Below are positions 42,601-49,512 of a stretch of DNA of 64,000 nt, piece by piece; within the stretch, counting starts at the first letter, position 1; each line of letters opens with the position of its first letter. The stretch is from Methylacidimicrobium fagopyrum. Lineage in GTDB: Bacteria > Verrucomicrobiota > Verrucomicrobiia > Limisphaerales > UBA11358. The stretch is taken from contig JAMFSJ010000063.1 of assembly GCA_026225255.1 (NCBI GenBank), forward strand, positions 36,519 through 100,518, given 5' to 3'. Position numbers and translations under genes: made by a program. The notes under the pieces were generated by a model. The model was not told where the DNA came from. It ran no database searches and saw only the letters and a program-made list of their open reading frames with translations.

Positions 42601-42857
42601 ACTGCCAACGCCGTCGGCGGCGTTGGATATAGCCACCAAGCCGGGCTCGTGGGCAATGCCAGCGTCGGCGGCAAAATCAATTTCACCAGCACGACCAACC
42701 ACAGCGCGTAGCGGATGGACGCGCGCAATTGGCGTCGCCATAAAAAATCAAACACCAGCACCGTCGCGATGAGCAAACTGGATTGCCACAGCATCGGCCA
42801 CGCAATGGGTAAAAAATTTCCGCCCCAATGATTCAAGGTTTCGATGAACGAGTCCAT
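39645..42857 (-). CDS. M56 (BlaR1-type) membrane peptidase fused to secretin-like domains
   Basis: A 1070-residue protein. The N-terminal part (about 1-330) is an M56 peptidase: transmembrane helices and the zinc motif HELIHLRRRD (221-230), with 'WWHPLVWVANARIRHVREEA' downstream. In BlaR1/MecR1 this domain senses a signal and removes the repressor. After a helix near 330-345 there is a long exported part. It has two similar segments, 'GVDLAAPKGKSVFWN' and 'GVDLESPKGKSIFYN', each followed by '(L)FVKAT(E)xDLDTI', like secretin N-domains. The C-terminal part (about 800-1060; 'AAPEVVLTTGRQAQM', 'DVVPYVLADGFTINL') resembles a secretin domain. It lies 18 bp after a BlaI-type repressor gene. Confidence 0.85.
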   Translation of the reverse strand: MDSFIETLNHWGGNFLPIAWPMLWQSSLLIATVLVFDFLWRRQLRASIRYALWLVVLVKLILPPTLALPTSPAWWLYPTPPTALAVMVSAKKFAVTYDQTPLPEMPETTVPVFVPPPPTLNFAAWLLIISAFTSAGLLVWLLARWWHITRQVRRAEISERLTVLTCDVKRQAGMRFKSPLVKLTAKTLSPAVCGLFRSTILIPQSLAAEFSDEQMRAVLLHELIHLRRRDVWLNFLQSLLQIVYWWHPLVWVANARIRHVREEAVDDAVMLSLGGSAEIYAPTLLEVAKLALNRPLASLGLVGILESRSALRQRIERLVNFSAPRKAGLTLVSWLGILVFSAVAVPMGEGSGPTNSTLPDTNGNLRQTNLFSQKEQTQSPLFQRTFKLDTNVFIPNLQKAGWPVNGATNVSLAVRNFFTRLGVDLAAPKGKSVFWNDHLSQLFVKATESDLDTIDRALQILNAPVSDSSQVAGILSNPNFQAALQALEKRTGTDVLAEPEVVKRGPRSSRVNTMSDRVNALDPSVLAAMQQKLSWTNSASAPVVGVVSVVNSKVDASNLVQTTRQNPKAVPVLPAGHQIIFEKLNHIQLDQVHFENASLSEVLRQLWKDAKLGDPDRKGVNFMINPNPDQSGPPIIGRATGLLITHATSQSAETIDLGTNVTVTLNLTNVSLAQVLDTILKVANHPSGHQLKYSIRDYGVEFGDKGADVPQLFARTFIVDPLAFYSALKDTSSGFSANTNVSANVAAAEKEFFHNIGVDLESPKGKSIFYNERLRLLFVKATEDDLDTIARTIEAINQIAPQIHIKTRFIEVPEKVFQAMAPDLFPNADMKSGTNGWHALLTNEKFQMVLNQMLSLGTSEGEQLAAPEVVLTTGRQAQMRETQVLTIITNFTFLKNLTNSEASSVTPQASPLETGPMIDVVPYVLADGFTINLTAIPSITDFLGYDLPPKESISKNDDAIHLPVILPVTRVQQAIVNVNLLDHQTLVIGKIPKHFYVNGIELAGEPDSFKKAKKKKNEPNVADTELLIFVTATIVDPAGNRVYSDDELPFAQTGFPAQPPPLNSSKDLPK

Positions 42858-42875
42858 GTTGGGCCTTCTGAATGA

Positions 42876-43265
42876 TTACTTCTTGGCGGATTTTTTCCGC
42901 GCTTTGATCATGGCTTCCAATTGGGATAATTCATCCGCGTTCAAGTCTTTGCTTTCCAAAAGGCATTGCACCATGGGTGTAAACGCGCCGTTGAAGGCGT
43001 GCTTGAGCGTATAAAATAATTCGCCACGCTGCGCCTGTTCCGGCGTGATTACGGATTGATAAATGGTCAGCTTGCCTGCTTTCTTCGCTTTAAGCACACC
43101 TTTGGCCGTCATGCGATCCATCAACGTGCGCACGGTGGAATACGTCCAACCGGTCGGCTTGAATAATTTTTCCTGAATGGCGGGCGCGGTGCAGGGTTCG
43201 CTTTCCCAAATGGCTTTGATGACCGACCATTCGGCCTCGGTAAGTTCGACGTTGGGCGGGGACAT
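42876..43265 (-). CDS. BlaI/MecI-family transcriptional repressor
   Basis: A 129-residue winged-helix repressor. 'LTEAEWSVIKAIWE' and 'WTYSTVRTLMDRMTAKGVL' are the recognition-helix and wing segments typical of BlaI/MecI/CopY proteins. The C-terminal helices mediate dimerisation. Two TACA-type palindromes lie just upstream (43278-43291 and 43310-43322), so the gene probably represses itself and the M56 gene that follows. No beta-lactamase gene is near, so the signal need not be an antibiotic. Confidence 0.92.
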   Translation of the reverse strand: MSPPNVELTEAEWSVIKAIWESEPCTAPAIQEKLFKPTGWTYSTVRTLMDRMTAKGVLKAKKAGKLTIYQSVITPEQAQRGELFYTLKHAFNGAFTPMVQCLLESKDLNADELSQLEAMIKARKKSAKK

Positions 43266-43277
43266 GCGCCTACAATC

Positions 43278-43291
43278 TCTACAACCGTAGA
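43278..43291. promoter_or_regulatory. Probable BlaI operator 1 (between -35 and -10)
   Basis: TCTACAACCGTAGA: inverted TCTAC/GTAGA around a 4-bp centre. It falls in the spacer of a minus-strand promoter whose -35 is TTGACA (complement at 43295-43300), so bound repressor would block polymerase. Confidence 0.7.
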
Positions 43292-43309
43292 TAATGTCAA
43301 GCGGATTCT

Positions 43310-43322
43310 TTACAGTTGTAGA
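43310..43322. promoter_or_regulatory. Probable BlaI operator 2
   Basis: TTACAGTTGTAGA contains the TACA-2-TGTA core expected of BlaI/MecI/CopY-type operators. It lies 19 bp from operator 1, just upstream of the -35 box. Confidence 0.7.
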
Positions 43323-43373
43323 TTATTAACCAAAGCCGGGGGAAAATTAACGCAAAGGCACAAACAAAAAAAA

Positions 43374-43397
43374 GAGCGAAAGGAAAACCTTTCGCTC
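43374..43397 (-). terminator. Terminator hairpin, peroxiredoxin side
   Basis: GAGCGAAAGG (43374-43383) and CCTTTCGCTC (43388-43397) form a perfect 10-bp stem with an AAAA loop. On the minus strand a T-run follows (A-run at 43366-43373). It ends the peroxiredoxin transcript. Confidence 0.9.
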
Positions 43398-43421
43398 CTG
43401 ATAAAAAATTTAAAAAGCGAA

Positions 43422-43898
43422 TTACTTTAATTTCGCCAGCACTTCTTTGATGGCGGCGAAGTTCGGCAAATCTTTCGGCGTGGCCGTTTGTTCGCTGTAT
43501 TGGACGACGCCACTTTTATCAATGACGAACGCGGCGCGCGCGGAGGTGTCACCCACACCGGCCAGCATCGGGAACACAACGTCGTATTGTTTGGTGACGA
43601 CTTTGTTCAAATCGCTGGCGAGCGTGATGCTGATTTTTTCCTGTTTCGCCCATGCCGCTTGCGCGAACGGGCTATCCACGCTTACCGCGATGACGCTCGC
43701 GCCGAGGCTCGCGTATTCATCAAGACCGGCGGAGAGACTGCACATTTCCGCCGTGCAAACGCCGGTGAACGCGAGCGGGAAGAACAACAGCACGGTATTT
43801 TTCTGGCCAAAATTGGCGCTCAGCTTGACTTCCACATCGACGGGCGATTTGGATTTGAGCGTGAAATCAGGAGCTTGGGAACCGACAGCGATAGGCAT
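43422..43898 (-). CDS. Peroxiredoxin (AhpC/TSA family, AhpE-like)
   Basis: A 158-residue thiol peroxidase. 'GSQAPDFTL' is the family start. The peroxidatic motif is 'FPLAFTGVCTAEMCSLSAGL', with the peroxidatic Cys48 and a second Cys53 in the TxxC context of AhpE/BCP-type enzymes. 'SVDSPFAQAAWAK' and 'DTSARAAFVIDKSG' complete the fold. It reduces hydrogen peroxide and organic hydroperoxides in the cytoplasm with thiol donors; trxB at the start of the window is a plausible indirect electron source. It is a single-gene unit with its own terminator. Confidence 0.92.
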   Translation of the reverse strand: MPIAVGSQAPDFTLKSKSPVDVEVKLSANFGQKNTVLLFFPLAFTGVCTAEMCSLSAGLDEYASLGASVIAVSVDSPFAQAAWAKQEKISITLASDLNKVVTKQYDVVFPMLAGVGDTSARAAFVIDKSGVVQYSEQTATPKDLPNFAAIKEVLAKLK

Positions 43899-44072
43899 AA
43901 TTATGATTTAGTTTTAAGTTACGTTGTTAAAAATCGTTAAGCCTAATTTTGGAAGTTCAACGCGCTGGTGTCAAATTTTTTACCGCCGAGGAACGCGGCT
44001 AGGCGCAGATAAAACCGACCCGAATTCAACGGATTTTCCTGAAAGCGGCGAACTCACGAAATTAAATCAGCC

Positions 44073-44921
44073 TTACACATAGAGCGCGTTTTGCAGGTCA
44101 CGGACCAGCAGGCCGCTGACGTGATAGCGGTGGTCAGGATCGCGTTCGAGACATTTCAGGATCACCGCACTGAGCGCTGGCGGCAAGCCGGGATTATGTT
44201 CGGTCGGCGAAATCGGGCCGTCGGGTTGCAATTGCGCGGCTAAAATTTCACCGGGCGAATCGCCGGGAAAGGGTTTCCGGTGCGTGACCAATTCATACGC
44301 GGAAACGCCAAACGCAAAAATATCCGCACGCGCGTCAATCGCTTCGCGCTTCAATTGTTCGGGCGCCATGTAGCCGGGCGTGCCGGGATTTTTGGAAAAC
44401 TTCACCGGTTTTTCCGGCACGGGTTGCGCCATGTCAAAATCAATCAATCGAACCGCGCCGTTGCGCGTCACCAAAATATTTTCCGGTTTAAAATCAAGGT
44501 GCATGTAGCCGCTTTCGTGGACGTGGCTCAAGCCGGTCGCGGCATCAATAAGAATTTGCGCCAGATTTTCCGCGAGCAACGGATCTTGGCGGGAGTGTAA
44601 TAATTTTAAATTTTCCGCCTCCACGTAATCCATCAGCAAATAACACGTGCCTTCAGCGCGACCGTGTTCGACGTAGCCGACGATGTGTTCGCTCCCGGTA
44701 AGTTTTGATAAAATGTCGCAGCCGCGCATGAAGCGGCGACGGGCGGTGAAGCTGAAGCGCAATTCGCGTTTGAGTTTGCGTAAGGCGAAGGGTTTATTGC
44801 GTCCATCCGTGACGAGCCAGATTTCGGACATACCCCCGCTGTTAAGCAATTCGCGTAAATAAAAACGACCAAACTGTTGCGGCCCGTTCGCGTCCATATC
44901 TGTGTTCACATTTTTCGCCAT
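44073..44921 (-). CDS. Atypical Ser/Thr protein kinase-like protein
   Basis: A 282-residue cytoplasmic kinase-fold protein. 'LLNSGGMSEIWLV' replaces the glycine loop. The VAIK position reads A-L-R-K (Arg48, Lys49). The alpha-C Glu position reads Gly67 (RFMRGCDIL). The catalytic loop is HLDFKPEN, keeping Asp143, Lys145 and Asn148. The metal motif is DFD (161-163) instead of DFG. 'GTPGYMAPEQL' and 'DIFAFGVSAYELVT' are canonical. It may be active with shifted lysine use, or a pseudokinase with a scaffold role. It lies between the peroxiredoxin and rpoN genes, the latter 88 bp upstream on the same strand. ATG 44897 is an alternative start. Confidence 0.85.
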   Translation of the reverse strand: MAKNVNTDMDANGPQQFGRFYLRELLNSGGMSEIWLVTDGRNKPFALRKLKRELRFSFTARRRFMRGCDILSKLTGSEHIVGYVEHGRAEGTCYLLMDYVEAENLKLLHSRQDPLLAENLAQILIDAATGLSHVHESGYMHLDFKPENILVTRNGAVRLIDFDMAQPVPEKPVKFSKNPGTPGYMAPEQLKREAIDARADIFAFGVSAYELVTHRKPFPGDSPGEILAAQLQPDGPISPTEHNPGLPPALSAVILKCLERDPDHRYHVSGLLVRDLQNALYV

Positions 44922-45009
44922 CCCTTAAAAAAATAGCATAGCCGGCGGATTGCGCGAATAAAAGTTGAAGGCTGTGGCCCGGGCGGCTCGTCGGCGCCAC
45001 GATTCTGAA

Positions 45010-46503
45010 TCAATAAACCTTACGGAGATTCGACGGCAAAATATTTAGCTCATCGCGATATTTTGCCACGGTGCGGCGGGCGATGGTGATGCCTTTTTCG
45101 CTGAGCATTTTCACGACTTCCTGATCGGACAACGGTTTCCCGGTGTTTTCGCCTTTGAAAATTTCTTCGATCATGTCTTTCACGCTCGTGTTGGACACGT
45201 CCTGACCGCTGGAACTTTGCAGGCCGGCGGTGAAGAAAAATTTCATCTCGAACACACCTTGCGGGGTTTCAATATATTTGCCGGAAACCGCGCGGCTTAC
45301 CGTTGTTTCATGAACGCCGACCACTTCGGCGACTTGCGCCATCGTCATCGGTTTCAGAAACGCGACGCCTTTTTCCATGAAATCACGCTGGCGTTTTACA
45401 ATTTCTTTGCCGATGTTCGCAATCGTGCTTTGCCGCTGGTGCAAGCTTTTGATGAGAAATTTTCCGGCGCGAATTTTTTCACGGATATAATTTTTCACCT
45501 CCGCATTATCCGCCCCCGTCGCCATCAAATCCTTGTAAACATTGCTGATGCGCAGGTGCGGAATCTGTTCATCGTTGGTCGTGACCAAAAAATCATCGCC
45601 ATTTTTCACGACGAACACTTCCGGCGCGACGTATTGTTCCACGACGGAAAGAAAGATGCGGCCGGGTCGCGGTTCCAAGTGGCCGATGGTCGCGAGGGCT
45701 TCTTGAACTTCGTCCACGGAACGGCCGGTGCCGCGCGCGATTTCGGGAATGCGCCGTTTGCCGAGCGCTTCCATGAAATCGCGGATGATGCGATATTCCA
45801 GCGCCTCCGTGCGATCTGCACGTTCCAGTTGCAACATCAGACATTCGCGCAAATCCCGCGCGCCAACGCCAGCAGGATCAAAACTCTGAATGGTTTTTAG
45901 GACGTGAAAAATCTTTTCCGGCGGCACGCTGGTGGTCGCCGCGAGTTCCTCAACGGTGGTGTTGAGGTAACCGTAATCGTCAATATTACCGATGATCAAT
46001 TCCGCGATGCCCTGCCCTTCTTCGTCCAATTTCGTATCGCGCACTTGCTCGACCAGATGTTGCGCGAGCGACGTTTGCGCCGTGAGCGAATCAAACATGA
46101 ACTGCCGTTTTTCTTCGTCCTCGGTCGTGGTGCGGATCGGCGAACTGCCCTGCGCAAAATGATCACGCCAGTCCTGATCCATTTGGACAAGCTTGTCAAA
46201 TTCTGCCTGAAAATCATCCACTGGCTCGACCGGTTCTTTGTCGGTCGGCAGATCCACGGAATCAAATTTTACATCTTCCGGCGGCTCGGCGAGATCCGGC
46301 AGATCCGGCAATTCGCTATCGTCCGAAGCGGAAGATTCCTGCCCGTCCACTTCTTCCAAAACGGGGTTTTGCTGAAGCTCTTGTTCAACGAGGGCTTTGA
46401 GTTCCAGCGTCGGCGCCTGCAGCAAAGCCAGCGATTGCTGGAGTTGTGGGGCCAGCACGAGCGACTGGCTCAGTCGTTGCGAAAGTTGCATTCCAAATGC
46501 CAT
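45010..46503 (-). CDS. rpoN: RNA polymerase sigma-54 factor
   Basis: A 497-residue sigma-54. Region I is Gln/Leu-rich ('LSQRLSQSLVLAPQLQQSLA'). An acidic region II follows (about 50-120). The core-binding and DNA-binding domains contain 'FDPAGVGARDLRECLMLQLE' and the helix-turn-helix 'VAEVVGVHETTVSRAVSGKY'. The RpoN box 'ARRTVAKYRDEL' is intact near the C-terminus. It directs polymerase to -24/-12 promoters and needs an ATPase activator. It is divergent from hpf, a common neighbour of rpoN in many bacteria. Confidence 0.97.
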   Translation of the reverse strand: MAFGMQLSQRLSQSLVLAPQLQQSLALLQAPTLELKALVEQELQQNPVLEEVDGQESSASDDSELPDLPDLAEPPEDVKFDSVDLPTDKEPVEPVDDFQAEFDKLVQMDQDWRDHFAQGSSPIRTTTEDEEKRQFMFDSLTAQTSLAQHLVEQVRDTKLDEEGQGIAELIIGNIDDYGYLNTTVEELAATTSVPPEKIFHVLKTIQSFDPAGVGARDLRECLMLQLERADRTEALEYRIIRDFMEALGKRRIPEIARGTGRSVDEVQEALATIGHLEPRPGRIFLSVVEQYVAPEVFVVKNGDDFLVTTNDEQIPHLRISNVYKDLMATGADNAEVKNYIREKIRAGKFLIKSLHQRQSTIANIGKEIVKRQRDFMEKGVAFLKPMTMAQVAEVVGVHETTVSRAVSGKYIETPQGVFEMKFFFTAGLQSSSGQDVSNTSVKDMIEEIFKGENTGKPLSDQEVVKMLSEKGITIARRTVAKYRDELNILPSNLRKVY

Positions 46504-46658
46504 TGCCGCGCAGCATAGCGAAGTCTTGTCGGACTACAAGTCATTTTGGCACGAATCTCGCTGTAAAAACAATTTTTCCGAAAAAACGTAGAAAATGTGT
46601 TTTGAAAAGTTAAAAAGTAAGTCTGGATTTTGCCGCGCCGCAAGCGCATCTTTTTCGC

Positions 46659-47015
46659 ATGAAGCTCATTTTATCAACGCACAACGTTACGCTCACCCAA
46701 GCCATCGAAGAATTCGTTCTCGCCAAAATCGAGAAGCTGGAACATTTCGATCGTTGGGCCGTCGACGCCCGCGTCACTTTGGAACATGACAATTCGCGCG
46801 TGCCGGAAAAACAGTTCAGCTGCTCGCTCCGGCTCGCCGTGCGCGGCCCGGACTTGTTCGCCGAAGACCGCGAAAGCGACCTCTACGCCGCCATCGAACG
46901 CGTCGTTAAAAAAATCGAACAGCAGATTCGCAAACGTCATAGCAAAACCAAAGCCGCCAAACACAAAGGCGGCGTGCGCGCCAAACAATCGCGTCAAGCC
47001 GTGGAAGCGGAATGA
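46659..47015 (+). CDS. hpf: Ribosome hibernation promoting factor
   Basis: A 118-residue HPF/YfiA (RaiA)-family protein that binds the 30S decoding site and silences or dimerises ribosomes in slow growth. 'MKLILSTHNVTLTQAIEEFV' and the beta-alpha-beta-beta-beta-alpha pattern match; 'DLYAAIERVVKKIEQQIRKR' is the last helix. The basic C-terminal tail (KTKAAKHKGG) is short, so this is the short form. It is divergent from rpoN. Its TGA overlaps the ATG of the amidohydrolase gene (ATGA), implying coupling. Confidence 0.92.
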   Translation: MKLILSTHNVTLTQAIEEFVLAKIEKLEHFDRWAVDARVTLEHDNSRVPEKQFSCSLRLAVRGPDLFAEDRESDLYAAIERVVKKIEQQIRKRHSKTKAAKHKGGVRAKQSRQAVEAE

Positions 47016-48259
47016 TTCTCCGCGCCCGCATCGTTCTTCCCATCTCCGCGCCGCCAATTGAGGACGGCGCGGTTTTTATTACCGGCAACCGAATTCGCGC
47101 CGTCGCGCCCTTTCGCGATCTGCGCCGGCTTTACAACGAGAAAATTCACAATCTCGGCGAAGTCATTTTAATGCCCGGCCTCGTCAACGCGCATTGCCAT
47201 CTGGATTATTCCGATATGGCCGGTGAATTGCCGCCGCCGAAAACGTTCACCGACTGGATCGGTTCCATCACCGCCGCGAAAACCGGCTGGAGCTATTCCG
47301 ACTATGCCCGCTCCTGGCTGCACGGCGCTCATCAACTTTTGAAAACCGGCACGACCACCGTCGCCGACATCGAGGCGATGCCTGACTTATTGCCGGAAGT
47401 TTGGGACGCCACGCCGCTGCGAATTTTTTCATTTTTCGAAATGACCGGAATTCTTTCACGCCGTCCGCCGAAGGAAATTTTGCGCGAAGCCATCGAGAAA
47501 ATTGATTCGCTCAAACATCCGCGGCATCGCGCCATGCTGTCGCCTCACGCGCCTTATTCGACCTTGCCCGAATTACTGAAACTCACCGCCACCACCGCGC
47601 GCAAACACAATTGGCGCGTCAGCACGCACATCGCCGAATCCGAACAGGAATTTGAGATGTTCAAAAATGCCAGCGGTTCCATGCACGACTGGCTGGGGCG
47701 CAATGGGCGGAATAATTCCGACTGCGGCCACGGCTCGCCCGTCGCCCATTTTGCGCGCAACAAATTGCTGGGTGAAAACGTCCTCGCCATCCACGTCAAT
47801 TATCTCGCGCGCGGCGACGCCACCTTGCTCGCAAAAAATAAAACGCACGTCGTCCACTGCCCGCGCAGTCATGACTATTTCAAACATAAAAAATTCGAGC
47901 GCGAACGTCTTGCCAACGCCGGCGTGAATATTTGTCTCGGCACCGACAGCCTTGCGACCACGCGCAAAATCGGCAAAACCAAACCGGAACTCGATATGTT
48001 CGCCGAAATGCGTTCCCTCGCCGAACACGATAAAGCCGTTTCGCCTGAAGAAATTTTGCGCTTGGCCACCGTCAACGGCGCCCGCGCCCTTGGCCTCGCT
48101 GGAAAAATTGGCGAGCTGACAAAAGGCGCTTTCGCGGATGTCATCGCCCTGCCCTTCAACGGCAAAATCGCCGCCGCGCCCGCCGCCGCCATCCAACATT
48201 CCGGACGGATCACCGCCAGCCTGATCGGGGGCCAATGGGCGATTCCACCAGGCTATTAA
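47012..48259 (+). CDS. Amidohydrolase-superfamily deaminase-like enzyme
   Basis: A 415-residue metal-dependent hydrolase. 'LMPGLVNAHCHLDYSDMAG' carries the first metal-binding histidines (normally HxH; here H-C-H). 'STHIAESEQEFEMF' and 'HVVHCPRSHDYF' carry further ligands, and 'NICLGTDSLATTR' the catalytic Asp. The layout is that of the cytosine/guanine/S-adenosylhomocysteine deaminase group. A role as aminofutalosine deaminase (MqnX) in menaquinone synthesis is possible, given ubiX/ubiA in the window, but the sequence does not prove it. It overlaps hpf by four bases and precedes bioF by 48 bp. Confidence 0.82.
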   Translation: MILRARIVLPISAPPIEDGAVFITGNRIRAVAPFRDLRRLYNEKIHNLGEVILMPGLVNAHCHLDYSDMAGELPPPKTFTDWIGSITAAKTGWSYSDYARSWLHGAHQLLKTGTTTVADIEAMPDLLPEVWDATPLRIFSFFEMTGILSRRPPKEILREAIEKIDSLKHPRHRAMLSPHAPYSTLPELLKLTATTARKHNWRVSTHIAESEQEFEMFKNASGSMHDWLGRNGRNNSDCGHGSPVAHFARNKLLGENVLAIHVNYLARGDATLLAKNKTHVVHCPRSHDYFKHKKFERERLANAGVNICLGTDSLATTRKIGKTKPELDMFAEMRSLAEHDKAVSPEEILRLATVNGARALGLAGKIGELTKGAFADVIALPFNGKIAAAPAAAIQHSGRITASLIGGQWAIPPGY

Positions 48260-48307
48260 GCGACCGTCGCTTTCCATCGGGGTGCATCTGTGTTTATCTG
48301 TGGCTAA

Positions 48308-49498
48308 ATGAATTCGTTCAATGACGAATTAAACCTCCGTTTGACTGCCCTGCGCGAACAAAATTTGTTTCGCGAACTGCGGCGCGTGGATTCCGCGCAA
48401 AGCCCACGCCTCGAAATCAATGGCCAAACGTTTCTCAATTTTTCCGCCAACGACTATCTCGGCCTCGCCAATCATCCGGCATTAAAAGAAGCCGCGATCA
48501 AGGCAGTGGAAAAATTTGGCGCCGGTGCCGGTGCCTCGCGTTTGATCTCCGGCTCGCTCGCGCCGTTTCACGAATTGGAAGCTGCGCTGGCCGCCTTCAA
48601 AAAAACCGAGGCCGCGTTGACCTTCTCCACCGGTTACACCGCCGCGCTCGGCACGATCTGCGCCCTCGTCGGCAAGGACGACGTCGTCATTCTCGACAAA
48701 CTTATTCACGCCAGCATCGTGGACGCCGCCAAACTTTCCGGGGCCAAACTCCGTATCTTTGATCATAACGACACAAATGATCTGGAAGAAAAGCTGCGCT
48801 GGGCAAACCATCGGCAATCGCCAATCGGCAATCGCCAATCGGCAATTTTAGTAATCACTGAATCTATTTTCAGCATGGACGGCGACCGCGCTCCGTTGAG
48901 CGAAATTGCTGCCCTCAAGGAAAAATACGGCGCGTGGCTCATGGTGGACGAAGCGCACGCCACTGGCATCATTGGCCAAAATGGACGCGGCCTGGCCGAC
49001 GAACTCGGCGTGAGCGATAAAATTGAAATCCACATGGGCACGCTCGGCAAAGCGCTCGGCGCGAGCGGCGGTTATATTTGCGGCTCCCGAGCGCTGATTG
49101 ATTTTCTGGTGAATCGCGCCCGCAGTTTTATTTTTTCCACCGCGCCCGTTCCCGCCGCCGCCGCCGCCGCCACCGCTGCCATTGAACTCACGCAATCAGC
49201 CGAAGGCGAAACGCGTCGTAAAGATCTTTGGTTGTTAATTGAGCTGCTCAATTCCAAACTAAAAATTAAAAATTCAAAACCCGAGAGTGCCATCATTCCC
49301 CTGATCCTCGGCGACGAAGCCAAAACTCTCGCCGCCGCCGCGCAATTGCGTGAGCAAAATATTTTCGTCCCCGCCATCCGTTATCCCACCGTCGCGCGCG
49401 GCGCGGCGCGCTTGCGCATTTCGTTGACGGCCGCGCACACCAGCGCCGACGTCTCTGAACTGCTCAACGCGTTGGCCGATTTAAAATTTCAGATTTAA
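48308..49498 (+). CDS. bioF: 8-amino-7-oxononanoate synthase
   Basis: A 396-residue PLP enzyme that joins pimeloyl-thioester and alanine, the first ring-forming step of biotin synthesis. 'FSANDYLGLANHPALKEAAI', 'GAGASRLISGSLAPFHELE', 'MVDEAHATGIIG' and the PLP-lysine motif 'HMGTLGKALGASGGY' are clear. Two heptanucleotide arrays lie in the coding sequence: one (48811-48845) encodes HRQSPIGNRQSAI just before strand 'ILVITESIFSMDGD'; the other (49256-49276) encodes KLKIKNSK. A third overlaps its stop codon. The frame is intact despite these. bioA follows after 14 bp. bioB and bioD are not in the window. Confidence 0.93.
   Translation: MNSFNDELNLRLTALREQNLFRELRRVDSAQSPRLEINGQTFLNFSANDYLGLANHPALKEAAIKAVEKFGAGAGASRLISGSLAPFHELEAALAAFKKTEAALTFSTGYTAALGTICALVGKDDVVILDKLIHASIVDAAKLSGAKLRIFDHNDTNDLEEKLRWANHRQSPIGNRQSAILVITESIFSMDGDRAPLSEIAALKEKYGAWLMVDEAHATGIIGQNGRGLADELGVSDKIEIHMGTLGKALGASGGYICGSRALIDFLVNRARSFIFSTAPVPAAAAAATAAIELTQSAEGETRRKDLWLLIELLNSKLKIKNSKPESAIIPLILGDEAKTLAAAAQLREQNIFVPAIRYPTVARGAARLRISLTAAHTSADVSELLNALADLKFQI
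48811..48845. repeat. Heptanucleotide array in bioF (TCGGCAA/TCGCCAA)
   Basis: Five 7-bp units alternate TCGGCAA and TCGCCAA without error (35 bp). They encode a Gln/Ser/Asn-rich loop with two NRQS/HRQS-like peptides, just before a core strand of BioF. Confidence 0.9.
49256..49276. repeat. Heptanucleotide array in bioF (AAATTAA-like)
   Basis: Three units (AAACTAA, AAATTAA, AAATTCA) encode a Lys-rich linker peptide in the C-terminal part of BioF. Confidence 0.55.
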
Positions 49499-49511
49499 GA
49501 TCTCAAATCCG
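49484..49511. repeat. Heptanucleotide array across bioF stop codon
   Basis: Four units (AAATTTC, AGATTTA, AGATCTC, AAATCCG) span the end of bioF, its TAA stop (49496-49498) and the spacer up to one base before the bioA start codon. Confidence 0.6.
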
Positions 49512-49512
49512 C

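Noticed and set aside
39645..43265. A beta-lactam resistance operon
   Set aside because: BlaI and an M56 domain are present, but there is no penicillin-binding sensor domain and no beta-lactamase gene, so resistance cannot be claimed.
48811..48845. A CRISPR-like array in bioF
   Set aside because: Units are 7 bp without spacers, inside a coding frame, and no cas genes are in the window.
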